Of a stretch of 64,000 nt of DNA, positions 22,535-34,000 are shown piece by piece. Numbering within the stretch: the stretch's first letter is position 1; each line of letters opens with the position of its first letter. The notes under the pieces were generated by a model that made no database searches, was not told where the DNA came from, and saw only the letters and a program-made list of their open reading frames with translations. The stretch is from positions 34,769,001-34,833,000 of the forward strand of contig CM066314.1 in assembly GCA_033807775.1 (NCBI GenBank), in the 5' to 3' direction. The position numbers and the translations under genes were made by a program. Origin of the DNA: Saussurea involucrata. Taxonomy: Eukaryota; Streptophyta; Magnoliopsida; Asterales; Asteraceae.

Positions 22535-24482
22535 TTATCGAGATCCTCTTCGGTCCCGACGTGTTCGAGGTAGGACGCGACCTCGGCCTCTGTGCCAACC
22601 AAAGGGTTTTTCCCCGTGACGACGCATAATTGCCTCCCTGACCTTCAAACGGGTCAACGCCTTAAACGAGAGGAGCTTCTTCTCCAAGGCCCCCGTCTTA
22701 ACCGACGACTTTAGCTCCCCCACCTGTTTTCCGCGCACGGTGAGGGAAGCTTTAATCGTCGTCACCTCTGCTTCATAAGCAAAGGCCCTTTCCAACGTCT
22801 CCCTGAGGCGATTTTGGAGCTCCTCCTTCTCCAACGACGACGTCTCCATGAGACTTTTGAGATCGTCCACTTGAACGAAGAGAGCCTCCGCCTTGGCCTT
22901 AGCCGCCCGCTCATCCTCTCGAGCTTTACGCTCATCCTCTTGCGCTCACTGAAGTTTCTCAACGATGCAAGGTTAGACCTTCTGGATCTTATCCAGTTGG
23001 CCGAAAAGGCACAACGACGCCTGAAGCGTCTGCAGTCACACGAAAAATGATAAGTCTATCTTATTAGAGAGAAAACATATGACGAAAACGAAAAAAACTC
23101 ACCAGGAAGGCCATGCCTGCGACGTGAGACCCTGTCTCATCCATGGTAGCGTCGCGATAATGATATTTGAAGGCTGGTAGGAGGAATTTACCCAAGTTAG
23201 GGAAAATATTCGCCCTATCCAGGACACCGTCCAACAAGAAGTCTGACGGTAACGGGAAGTTCACCGTCGTAACTTCAGGGGACCCCTCAGTCCGAGGACC
23301 TTTCCTCTTCTCCTCCGCAGTAGACGACCCAGGCGGCGTCGGTGTCGTCCTTGGCACGTCCAAAGACGTCTTCACCTTCTCAGGAGTGGAGACCTTTAAT
23401 GGCTCTCCACCCGTCGACGACGGTTCCCTCAGGGGAACCGACTTGGTCTTCTTCAAAGCCTCCGACCCCGAAGTCGGAGGATCCTTCCTCTTCAACTCCT
23501 TGGCCTTTTTAGCCAAGGCCAGTTGGGCGTCTCTCTTCGCCTTACCCGAAGTAGAGTGCATATCTAAACCACCTATAAAAAATAAAAGTGTCAGATGTCG
23601 TCGTACGACTCGAAGAAAAGCAGAAAATGTGCGATTAATGCACACTTACTTGTGGAAGTCTCTTGTTGACTTCTCCCTTCAGGTTCTGAAGTGTTGACGG
23701 TCGTACGACTAAGAGAGTCAAATAACTCTCCGACCCCACAATAAAAAAGTCTCGCAACCTTTTCTTGAGAATCAGCGGCATGACCGATCCCCGCAAAATT
23801 GATATATGAAACAAGCAACAAAAGATTAGCAAAGGACAAAGTCAAGTACTAAAAGACGTATGACAAACAAATTTTATATACCGCTGGTGTTTCACCCAGA
23901 CGCGACCCAGGAAGTATCCTCATCTATACGACCAAGCGTCCGTACACGACCGAGAACATATTTGGCCTTCACCCACGATCGCGGACCAGCAGGAACCAAC
24001 GTATGTCCCCCTCTTAGCCTAGAGGATAAGGTATAACGGTGATAGTCGTCCGACTTCACGTCAAATTCCGTCCACAGATCACACACCGTGAAAGGAACAT
24101 CCCAATCACCGGTGATCCTATCGATCTCCTGAAAAATTTGCCAAAGTTCGGGCAGGATCTGACCAGGAGATAAGTCGAAAATACCTAAAAACTCCCTAAC
24201 CAGGGGAGTAAACGGCCATCTAAATCCTATTCTAAAAGGGTACTCGTACAGGACAAAAAATCCTCCTAGACACTCCGCCGATCTAAGTTGGTTGGGAGTG
24301 TATAAATGGATTTCGGCGGGAATACCTGCCGATAACCTAAAAGCTTCCACCTCCTCCTACTCTTGAAAAGAGCTCGCCGACTCGGAGGAGACAGAAAAGT
24401 CAGACACAGAAACCTGTGCTACGTATAGGTCCATAAGGTCCTTATACGCAGAAGCCTTCTTGGCTATCGACTTTATTCGCAT
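22535..24482 (-). pseudogene. Antisense ORF of the Tat element (putative gypsy-type transposon domain)
   Basis: Read on -, an ATG at 24482 (MRIKSIAKKASAYKDLMDLY) opens a frame with one TAG near 24360. It then has YTPNQLRSAECLGGFF, RIGFRWPFTPLVREFLGIFD and LSPGQILPELWQIFQEI, resembling the domain called putative gypsy type transposon in plant Tat elements. Later pieces (23795-23640, 23645-23100, 22960-22535) are a Ser/Pro/Lys-rich stretch and a coiled-coil-like stretch rich in Glu, Leu and Lys. Joins with GT donors (23875, 23645, 23102) suggest a spliced antisense gene. Function unknown; it is oriented against gag-pol. Confidence 0.7.
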
Positions 24483-24900
24483 GATGAAAAGAGGGGTAAA
24501 AGATTGTACTTTATGTGTCTAAAAACCTCGAACGATCGATTAGCAGTAAAAATCCTCCGACTCTTTCTCTCGAAAACATTCTCTCGAAAATGTATTGCAA
24601 ACGTAAAAAAGGAGTAATATCGACGATCGCGATATTTATAGTAACATTGTGTCAGGTAGACCCTCTGGATGGACGACACCTGTCCATCGCCTTTTCGCAT
24701 GCATCACGCCGATGGACGACGCATGTTCTCTAAACGTCTTTTCGCATTTGACACGTCGTCGTGACGTCACGACCTTATCACTTCCTCCAATCCAAATCGA
24801 ACCAAGACGGTTGGAATTCGATCACACTCTCTCCCCGTCTGACACGTGTCAAAACACTTCGTCAGATTTAAAATTCGAATTTCACGCCTAAAATTCAAAT

Positions 24901-24913
24901 TTTAGGGGCAAAC
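24901..24913 (+). other. Polypurine tract of element G
   Basis: TTTAGGGGCAAAC precedes the 3' LTR directly. Confidence 0.8.
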
Positions 24914-25761
24914 TGTTTGGGTAAAAAATCACACCTCACGACTGACAGTAGAAAACTCAGATAACACTTTCATAAGACCACTCTTGCATTTAGATAAAGT
25001 CTTACAAGTTGTTTACGGACGGGTGCTCGGTCGTATATTTTCGTGCTGGTCGTACGTTCCGTACGACCGACGTATGAGACTTAAGACGGTCGTACGATTA
25101 TACTAACTGTTAATAGTCAACACCCGTTTCTTTTGTTCATTAATGCAGGTCCACGAGCATTCATGGTGCAAACGGCCAGTAACGGACAAGTCATCAATGG
25201 CATTTAAAGCCCGACAACGGTTACAAAGCGAGCCATAAAGACACATTTAAGGACCAGCGGAAGCTATATAAAGGCATGTTCTACAACCGAAAAATCTATC
25301 TGATCTGACCTAATCTACATCTGCTCCATCTATTTTCTAAGCTATTTCACATCGAAAACACCGCAATCTGTAGAGCATTCGACCGAATATCACTAGAGCA
25401 ACCTTCGCACGACAGCAGTTCGAACGGCAAAACATCAGACTTTTTCGCACGTTTTACACACGACATACAACATTTACACACCACTAAGTCTATTTTTACA
25501 TTTATTTGTAATCTGTTGTACACAAAACACCTGTTACAAAAGGACTTTCGCCCCTGTTTGGCGACTATAGTGCACCGTCGACTCTCGCAAAGTCGACCGC
25601 GGTTTTTTCCCTCATTTTGGGGTTTTTCGCGTCACCAAATCTCTTGTCTTGTTTACTTTTATCTTGCGATTGTGTTGATTGGTATTGAGATACGTTTCTT
25701 TAGTTGTTAAAAGTCCACATCAACCTTAAGTTGTTCTTTTGGGCGATTTTTGGCATTAACA
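24914..25761 (+). repeat. 3' LTR of G
   Basis: Complete LTR of 848 bp. The U3 part missing from the 5' copy contains a perfect dyad GGTCGTACG-TTC-CGTACGACC (25048-25068) and more GTCGTACG words. A TATA-like CTATATAAAGG follows near 25265. Confidence 0.93.
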
Positions 25762-25766
25762 CTAGG

Positions 25767-26115
25767 CGTTAGCCTAACCTTTTTATTTGTCGGCATGTGC
25801 AACAGTTTCAGATTGAGAGTAGTTCTAGTGATACTGCGAAGAGAGGAGTGCTAGTAGTGTGCTCGAGAAGTGAGTTGATTAAGTGAAGTCTTCCGCATTT
25901 ATTTTTTGGGAATAGCAATTTGTACTTGGGTTAAGTAACACCCGATATGGATTTAGTCTTTGTAATAAGACTTGGGTTATAAATTGTTTGAGGTTAATCA
26001 TAGAATTTAATTTGAGATATTTCCAGTATTGGTTTATAGGAAGAAATTCTATTCTTTCTGGATGTATTATTGATAATTTTATTTAGTTGCTCTTTCCAAT
26101 TTTAAGGGTGTTACA
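25767..26115 (+). mobile_element. LTR of element E, last segment
   Basis: Resumes with CGTTAGCCTAACC after the TSD of G and ends AAGGGTGTTACA at 26115. It matches the reverse complement of 52781-53130 in LTR F. No primer-binding site follows, so E is a solo LTR or a 3' LTR; its left end is outside the window. Confidence 0.85.
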
Positions 26116-27108
26116 ATACACAATGTAATACCACCTTGCTACCCACTGTGTCATTTATGAACCCTAGGGTTTTACATCTCCAGAGGTAACTGGTAGGGTT
26201 ATTTATTTAACCCTATTTTAGGCATTAACTCCAATTTTTGAGCTAGTTTTAATATCTCATTGAATCAATTTTAATCAATTTTAGTAATATTTAAGTAAAG
26301 TAAACGATTAATACTTCCGAGTATTAATTTGGCTAAAAATCACATAAAAATCGCACCAAAAATCTAATTTTATATTTCGTGTATTTGAGGTTGCAAAAAG
26401 ACGGTCATTTGGAGCTTTAACTTAAAGAAGAATACGGATAGCAACTTTTGAGCGGAAACAAAGACTCCAACTTTTGAAGAACAAATTTGCATTTTTGTGG
26501 ATTACATAGTATGGGTCGACCGAAGCATGTGGGCCGATTTTTGTACATGGGTCGAAAAAACAAATTGGGCTAAAAACACTTCAATTTTGTTGGGCTATAG
26601 ATTTCGGCCCATGGATCTCCTATCCATGGATCTTTGGCCCATGGGTTTTATCCATGTCATTTTCTTGGTGAGAAAGTATTTCTACTCCTCTATATATGGA
26701 GTTAGTTGTTAGCTTTAAACACACCTCCTTTTAGTATTAGTTATTTAGTTGTAGTTTTAGTTTGATAGTGAACCTTGAACTTACGGTTCTCACAACCGTA
26801 GCTCTTGCTCACGGCTTGAACCACTCGGGTTCGGCCATAGTTAGTTTCGTTACAACATCGTTACGTTTCGGTTATCTTAAATTCTCATTGGTTACGTATT
26901 TGCTTATGTTACTTGTTGCTTCTTGTTACCATCAATTTCCTTCATCCTTTACTACTTACGGTTTTACTCTAATAGTTACTTTCGATTTTCTCCTTCATTT
27001 ACTTACGGTTTTGTTACTTTCTTGATACCATTGAATTCCCTTCTTCTTTATTTACTTACGGTTTTGCTAATTAATTGTTACCATCGATTTTCCTCCTTAT
27101 TGCTCACA
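26116..27108. other. Unassigned intergenic stretch
   Basis: No gene is supported. There are short stem-like repeats of CCATGG/ATGGATC at 26605-26660 and a TATA-like CTATATATGG near 26690. Degenerate tandem copies of TTTACTTACGGTTTTG, each about 60 bp, run from about 26940 to 27116. It could be decayed retroelement sequence. Confidence 0.5.
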
Positions 27109-27116
27109 GTTTTGTT

Positions 27117-27589
27117 CAAGGTTCTAAATGGCGCGAGGCGTGGCGTGGCGGCGAGGTCAAGCCTCAAGCCTTACTAGTTACGGCGAGGCCATGGCGTTTT
27201 CCAAGGCGTGGCTTAAGGCGGCAAATATGTATATAATATACGTATATACGGGTGTGTGTCTTTATGTCAGTGTTTTGAAAAATAGTGATTTAGTTATTAA
27301 TAATTTAACTTCATAGAAAACGATAAACAAAAGAAATTCTAATAGATACTAACGGGAAAATTCGAATCAAATTTCGAAGTACATAGATTTGAAAAATCAA
27401 AAAATACGCAAACTTGTAACGCCGTAACGCGCCATGGCGTGCCATGGCGGCATAACGCGCCATGGCGAGCCATGCCATAACGAGCTTCACGCCTTATCTT
27501 GGCGCCAAGGGGTAAAACGTGGCGGCAAGGCGGCGCCTCGACGCCATGGCGCGCCATGGTGGCACCATGGTGCGTTTTTTAGAACATTG
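27117..27589. mobile_element. hAT-type MITE
   Basis: 473 bp with terminal inverted repeats CAAGGTTCTAAA (left) and CAATGTTCTAAA (right, read inward), flanked by the 8-bp duplication GTTTTGTT (27109-27116, 27590-27597). Both end regions are GC-rich and full of GGCG and the palindrome CCATGG (seven copies). Non-coding and non-autonomous. Confidence 0.9.
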
Positions 27590-27597
27590 GTTTTGTT

Positions 27598-28851
27598 ACA
27601 ACTTTAGTTCACTCGATTTCTAATACTTGGTTTCAATCCAATCTCGTTACAATAATTAACCGGAAGTCCGACTAATTATTTCGGGTCCCCAAGTTTACTT
27701 GGTTCACGGTTAATTATTGTTAAGGTTATTGTTTAGAAATTCAATCTTTAGAAATCCGTTTTCCAGTACTCTAAACTTTTCACTATAACTCAAGTGTTTT
27801 ACAAATAATTTTTACAAGCAAATTGTTTTAATCAATTCCTTGTTAATTAATCTTCGGACTTTTTGAGTAATCAAATCCATAGCTTAACGGTTGAAATTTA
27901 TTTCAACCGTAACCGGTGGTAGTTCACTTAAGGATTCCTTTCGTTTTAATTTCACATTTGAAACAAGATTTCCCATGCAATCTAAAGCCGTCGGTAACTT
28001 CAAAGTCAATAATTTCTGTTTTTGTTTTACTGTTAATTTACTTACTACAATTTATTTTTTCGCACTTTAATTATTGCAATTTACAATTTCTGCCATTTAC
28101 GTTATGCAATTTAATTTCAACGCTCTTTAATTTACGCACTTTATTTACTGTCAATTATATCTTGCAATTTACTACTCGCTTTATTTTCAAGATTGGTTAC
28201 TTGCATAACAAGTTACGTTTTCTCAAAAGAATTATTGTGAATTGTTATATGCATTGTTCATCTCCGTTATTTGCTTTCCAAGTTTATACATCCTTTATAA
28301 TTAGAAGCCGAAAGATGATGGACTAAACGTCGGGATATAAAGTGAAGTTGGGACCGAGACCGATAATGAAATAAAGAGGTGTATCGTATGACATGATTGT
28401 CCAAAGTTATTTAAATCAAAGTTATATTTTATGGTGGATCACAATTGACCAATTGACACCCGGTACGTTGTATCATAAAATATCGGACTCTTGAGATAAC
28501 TAAGGAATGTTGTCTCATCTTTTTATCTAATTATTTATTTCATCCCAACGGATCTTTATACCCTGTGCTTCTCGTTATAATTGATTTTTTTCCATTAGTT
28601 GTTAGCCAAACCTCCAACAAAGATTACCTTCGAATTCGCCATCTGAAACCTGCTTTTACAAACTGGACTTTTTAGAAACTTTTCCACGCTTCCCTGTGGG
28701 ATCGATATTCGGTACTTTGTACCATTATTACTTGTTTTAAGACGATAAAGATGTATACTTGCGTCAAAATTTATTTATAAACACTTTTTAAAGGGTGTAG
28801 TCTGAAAGTCAACAGTAACTCTCACCTTCGAGTTGGTAACTAAGGTGACAT
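27598..28851. other. Unassigned, probably decayed retroelement leader
   Basis: No supported gene. A T-rich tract at 27985-28200 repeats TTTAATTTACGCACTTTA-like words. CCCTGTGGGATCGATATTCG near 28692 resembles sequence found just after LTRs of some plant retroelements. I cannot find paired LTRs or a primer site. Confidence 0.4.
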
Positions 28852-29470
28852 TTGTTTTTTAAGAGGTGTTGAAGTCTGAAGTCTCGTTTCACTTCTGATT
28901 TTTAAAGAGGTGGTGCTGAAGTCTGAAATCTGAATCAACAAGACTGTTTGTTTTTGTAAACTGATAAACATCTGAAATCTGAGTCAATATGACAGTTTGT
29001 TTTTGTAAATTGATAAACGTCTGAATATATATAATTATCTATTATATCCCAAAAAACTCAACTTAAATATGTCAATTGAAGTGAACATGATGATTAAAGG
29101 ATGGAACGAAAAAAAGAAACAAAAGAAAGATGCTGACAGATCTGCGAGGCTGTAGAGTTTTATTAATATCTCACACATAAGTGATTCAAGATATTCTAGA
29201 AAACCAACACACATATCTATAATCATCATGTTTTGCGTTTTTGCAAATTCGGGGTGTATCTGGGCCAAAAATGACTTTGAATTCGAAAGAATGGTACTGG
29301 ACATAAATAACAAGAGATTTAAGAGATAGAGTTACCATTTTTTTGACTAGGCCATATTAAGAAATAAAAAACTCTAAAAACAATACAACAACAAACGATA
29401 TGAATTATAAAACGTTTGATCAAATCAGACATAAATTATGATTAAGAGCTTAAAAACAAACAAACAAGGT
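28852..29470. mobile_element. Harbinger-like non-autonomous element, second family copy
   Basis: The left end GGTGACATTTGTTTTTTAAG and the next 130 bp (GAAGTCTGAA and GACTGTTTGTTTTTGTAAA words) match the reverse complement of the right end of the element at 50995-52003. The right end is AT-rich with AAAAACAAACAAACAAGG near 29452. The target duplication is not resolved. No transposase is seen; the minus frame of 92 codons (29035-29313) is unsupported. Confidence 0.65.
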
Positions 29471-29489
29471 CTTATTATTTAGATACGAC

Positions 29490-29714
29490 ACCAAAGATGT
29501 TGTAGCCCAGTGGTTCGGTAACATCCTGGGGGGTAAGTGGTGGAAGCCCTTACTACCCGGGTTCGAACCTCGTGGTGATCACACGGAGGTATCCTCGAAT
29601 CAAGGGGCTGTTCGTGGGCCTGCTGTTTGGGCCGAATCGTGGTCAGGTCGAATGGGGATTAGTCTGAACTAAGTTTAGGATACCCCCGAAATGCAATTGC
29701 CTTTCAAAAAAAAT
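29490..29714 (+). mobile_element. tRNA-derived SINE, copy 2
   Basis: A-box-like TGTAGCCCAGTGGTTCGG and B-box GGGTTCGAACC, ending in an A run. A perfect 15-bp target duplication TTATTTAGATACGAC lies at 29475-29489 and 29715-29729. Its tail differs from copies 1 and 3, so it is another subfamily. It lies about 230 bp upstream of the first G-box of LNK1. Confidence 0.93.
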
Positions 29715-29948
29715 TTATTTAGATACGACCTGACAATCACACTTCTTGCTTAAAGATAAGAAGAAGTTGAAGGTTGAGAAAAAAAACGGAAGAGACGTGT
29801 TTTAATCGTATGATTGGATACAGAATTTTGAACCAAAATAAAGGATTAAGAAAGAAAAGTCGGCAAGCACTAGCGAATTAATTATAAAAAATAGGTTAAT
29901 CAATACAATTAGTGTAATAATTGGGATAAAAAAACAAAATTAACGAAG

Positions 29949-29954
29949 CACGTG
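29949..29954. promoter_or_regulatory. G-box (CACGTG) upstream of LNK1
   Basis: CACGTG core, a known target of bZIP and bHLH factors such as HY5 and PIFs in plants. Position is consistent with the proximal LNK1 promoter; use here is inferred. Confidence 0.6.
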
Positions 29955-30072
29955 TCAGGTCATGTGTGCGGGTGGCACTTGCAAGATCTTTATCTGAACC
30001 AATCAGAAGTGCGTAACAGATCTATCTCTCTCGTCCACGAATTGCTCCTCTCCCGTCCTCCTTTTGATCTTC

Positions 30073-30086
30073 ATGACACGTGTCAT
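30073..30086. promoter_or_regulatory. Perfect palindromic G-box upstream of LNK1
   Basis: ATGACACGTGTCAT, a 14-bp perfect palindrome centred on CACGTG. It is followed by TATATTAA (30141-30148) and a CT/CA-rich tract (30165-30220) that probably marks the start of the transcript. Confidence 0.65.
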
Positions 30087-30149
30087 GCGTTCGTTACCCC
30101 TAACTTTTCCCCCAATTTTTTTTATTTTTTCTTTTATTTTTATATTAAG

Positions 30150-30166
30150 AACGCACATAGTCTCTG

Positions 30167-30199
<33 letters not shown>

Positions 30200-31022
30200 A
30201 ACGCACAGACTTTCTCTCTCTCTTCCTCTCCATCGGTAGAACATACGAGTTTTGTCCTTGTGTAAGCGCATCTTTCGGTAATTAGGGTTTTTTGGAAGTA
30301 ACTGTTGAGTTTTGCGGCGGAATTTGGTGGATATTTTGGATGTTTGGTTAACTCCAGCTTTTCCGGTGAGTTTTTCAGGTAGATCTTACTTGAAGTAGTG
30401 ATTTATTGCTGTTATTTGAAGTTTTATTTGTTTTTGTTGAGTAATAAGTTTGTATTGTTTGGTTGCTGTGAAGAAAAGTGATGTATGAAGTTTGATTTCA
30501 TCGGTGATTGAAATTTTATTGATGTGGATTGCAAGTTTGAAGTTGTGTTTTAGTTGTCATGCTGTTCTTAGGATATGTTGTTAATTCATGTGTGGCTTGA
30601 CTTCTGAAATAGAAAAGGAAAAGATATATTTTTAATGTATCTGTTTCTTTTCATTTTGATTGAATTATCGCTGTCTTTTCTGATATGGGACTGATTTAGT
30701 ATGTGTTTACTATATGTTCTGCGAACAGGTAAATTTTTTAAATGCTTGTTTAATCAATTCATTGTTCTTTATCTAATCTACTTCGCATAGGATAAAAGCC
30801 TTATAGAGTTTTGATTCGTTTTATTGGAAGTATGATTGATTTGATGTGAAATAACGTGAATCTTGTAATTAAGGTCTGATACTAGTTCCTTTTCTTTCTT
30901 TGTTGTTTACTCAACTGACGTAAAGGGAGGCGCTCTGTTTTATATAATTATCTTGGGTGAATAATGAGGTTGGATATCGACATCGGCTGCCTTATCAGTG
31001 CTGGATAGAAGAATTTCAAAGA
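30150..31022 (+). other. Probable 5' UTR and leader intron of LNK1
   Basis: A CT-rich start region, then a candidate donor CCG|GTGAGT at 30366. The acceptor before the start codon is not certain (AG at about 30966 is possible). No open frame of note. Leader introns are common in clock genes. Confidence 0.45.
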
Positions 31023-34000
31023 ATGTCAGACTTGTCTATGTATGAGGTACGAGCTTCAATTTCATCACTGCCTTTTGTGTTTGTATAGTTCTAAGGCATC
31101 AATAATTGATTATGCTAAAGTTAGTTGACATTGGTTTGTCATATTTATTCAATCAACTGTAGCATGTTTTTTCCCTTGCTACCAACTATGGTTGCGAGAC
31201 CAAATTACAGTGGTGGGGAAAGATGTGATAAGCTAGTCGAAATATTCTTTTTTACTTAACATTCATTAGTAGCCATGACTGTTCTTTTTCATCGTTTGGT
31301 GTAGAAGAACTTTTGATCATTAAATGCACGAGATAGTCATTTTAGCTGGTAGCTAAGTTTTCCATGAATTATGATGGGAATCTAAAGCATTAAAAATTCA
31401 TGTCTTGCACATGTAAAATGACAATTGAATTATCTCCTACTAGTCTAGTACTCTTCACTCTTCAGGAACTTTTTTTCTATCCATTTTCTGCATCAAGGAG
31501 TATTTCATGCACTTTTTTTATATGCAGTTCAATCACATGTTGAACATACCTTTTGGTCACAAATCATGTATCAAAGCTTGATATTTCCCGAACATTCAAA
31601 TCACCTGTGTTCATGATATCCTTGATCTCCTCCATGAATTAAAGGAGACACATAATCAGGATTTATGAGCTAGTTGGATGATAGAATCAAGTGAAATCTA
31701 AACTTTGGGAATTGCTGACCGTGATTTTACCAGTACCAATATTAGGAAGGAGCTCATGTGGTTGGAAAAATCATGATAGGTTCTTGAATATGTCATCCAT
31801 ACAACTAAGAAGGCTTTGACACACTGATATACTTATGTTCTGAAAGCATATTATTGTTAAGGACAACCGAAGTAAAGATTCGAGCATGAAAGAGACAGAT
31901 GCATCGTATTTTGCTTCACCCAAAAGATACAACAACCAAAGCTCACTGAAATAGGCAATAACCTTCTAAGATAGTTCGCTAATTTTTTGATTAAGATCTT
32001 GAGGTTAGCTTCCTTCAGTATAACTTCCCCTGTGCTCTTGTAAGTTTACATAAGAAGTTGGAAGGTGATGATTTTAATATTAAGGTTTCATCGGTTAGTC
32101 TTTGCCAAATGCACCAAGGAAGTAATTAACTAATCCGTATTACATGTTTGTTCATATGAACTTTGAAGAGAAGTTTGCTAACATTGCAGTTATTGTTCCT
32201 AATTTTCTAAATGGTGTGCAGCTTGAAGATATTATCTGGGATGACTTTGACCAGGGTGATGACCATATAGTACCGCACCCTACTAATGATCGGACTAGAA
32301 GAAATTCATCTGAGGGAGACAGCTGTAAGAAACCTCGGCGTGAACCAACTCCTATTTTCAGTAACACTTGCAACCTTGATGCCTCCATAAGTAGTCGTCA
32401 AGGAAAGTCGGAAAGAGACTCTAAGTCATTAGATAAGAAAAAGAACATAATGGAAAAGGAATCATCGTCTCATCCACCACCTGCTATATTCAATGCTTCA
32501 TGTGATGGTGAGATAATAAAAGACATGCCTAATTTGGCATCTGATGACACCAGAATGTTGAATAATTGCTTCAAAAGTAGCTATGTCACTTCCGGCAGTG
32601 AAATTTGTGTGGATGACCGTGTCCTCAGTGGCACATCATCTGCAGGTGATAATAACTCATACAGTTTCCCGCTAACACACATCTCACAATCAGAGGACCT
32701 TTGTTTTGTCGAAAATAATTGCGAGGACAAGGAATCAGGTGATCTTTTATATTATGGCTGGCCTGATATAGGGAACTTCGAGGATGTGGACAAGATGTTA
32801 AGGTAAAACTCACTTCAGGCAATAAAGGAAATCTGTCCCTTTTCTTTCCTTATTCCAAATAAAGCAAAAATTTATATTAGCTTTATTTTTTATATGCAGA
32901 AGTTGTGATTCATCATTTGGACTAGGTGCCACGGACAATGATGATGAACTTGGCTGGTTTACATCAGATAATATTGGGGGTGCTGAAGATGCATTGAAGA
33001 TGGATTTCAGATTCCCATGTCCTGAACCAAATGCTTTAAAAAATAGATCTGCTGATCATGATTCTCCAGACTCAAATAATCAGAGGTCTTGCTGTATCTC
33101 TGAAAGCAAAGATGACCTGACTTACAAAGATCAGGTTAGTCTGGTTTGTGCAATGAGAAACAGTGGGCCACACTTTCAGAAGTTGAGTTATGCCTGATGT
33201 CTAACTGTGCACTTGTGGTAATAATTGACAGATCAATTTTCAGAGAAAGCAGTCAAAGCATCAGAATCAGACGGAAGGAAAAAAAGCAGGACGACGCATA
33301 GGAAATGATGGTTCCTTTTATCAAATTAGTGACATGGAAAGCAGTGGGACTCAGCTTTCTGAAATCAATAAATCCGACCGAGTTTTTACGTCTGTAGGAA
33401 ACCGGAAGCAGTATAGAAACTTAGAACTTGATTGTTTTGGTCACATGCAGAGCAGTAATTCTTATCTACCTCCAGTTTATCCCTATCAAACTATACCCGA
33501 ACCAATGCTGTCTGGCATCAAATCTGAACATAAGGGTCTCAAGTCTTCTTCCTCAAAGGGATCTTCTAACCAGGTTCATTCAATTGAGAATTCTGGTGAT
33601 CCTTCATTTGATGGGACTGCTGCTGAAGTCGATGAGCGAAAGAAAGCATGTAGCTCGCAAGGTTTTCAGAGCTTACTTATTGGAAGCCCAAGACAGATGG
33701 ATATGATGTTTCAGTCTTCAGAAGGTGTCTTGGTTTCTGTTGAAGAACAACTGTCTGCGAAAGAACTTGAAAGTCAAAAGGATGTAGGAGTACAGAAAGG
33801 AATTTCAGCAGAGATAGGTTCATTAAATGTACCGGAAATCTCTTCCATTAGTTCTGAGTTGGATGAAATCTCACTTGAGGCAACTAGTTTCCGTCAGCTA
33901 CAACAGGTTATGGAACAGGTATGATGATTTCGCTATTCTTCATGACAAATTGGTTCTGCATCTATATGTCTCTCTATTAGTATGGTATCACTAAGCATGT

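Larger units (their letters stand above)
18001..25761 (+). mobile_element. Element G: gag-less Tat-lineage Ty3/gypsy element
   Basis: LTRs of 533 bp (18001-18533) and 848 bp (24914-25761), both TGTTTGGGTAAA to GGCATTAACA, with TSD CTAGG at 17996-18000 and 25762-25766. Inside: a primer-binding site, RT, RNase H, integrase, a long 3' region with an antisense reading frame, and a polypurine tract. Gag and protease are missing: an ATG frame reaches RT-flanking sequence only about 100 bp after the primer site. The antisense ORF downstream of integrase and the RT type place it in the Tat lineage. Non-autonomous. Confidence 0.93.

Noticed and set aside
30003..30285. Open frames over the CT/CA-rich region
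   Set aside because: Low-complexity leader of LNK1; frames exist because of the dinucleotide repeats.
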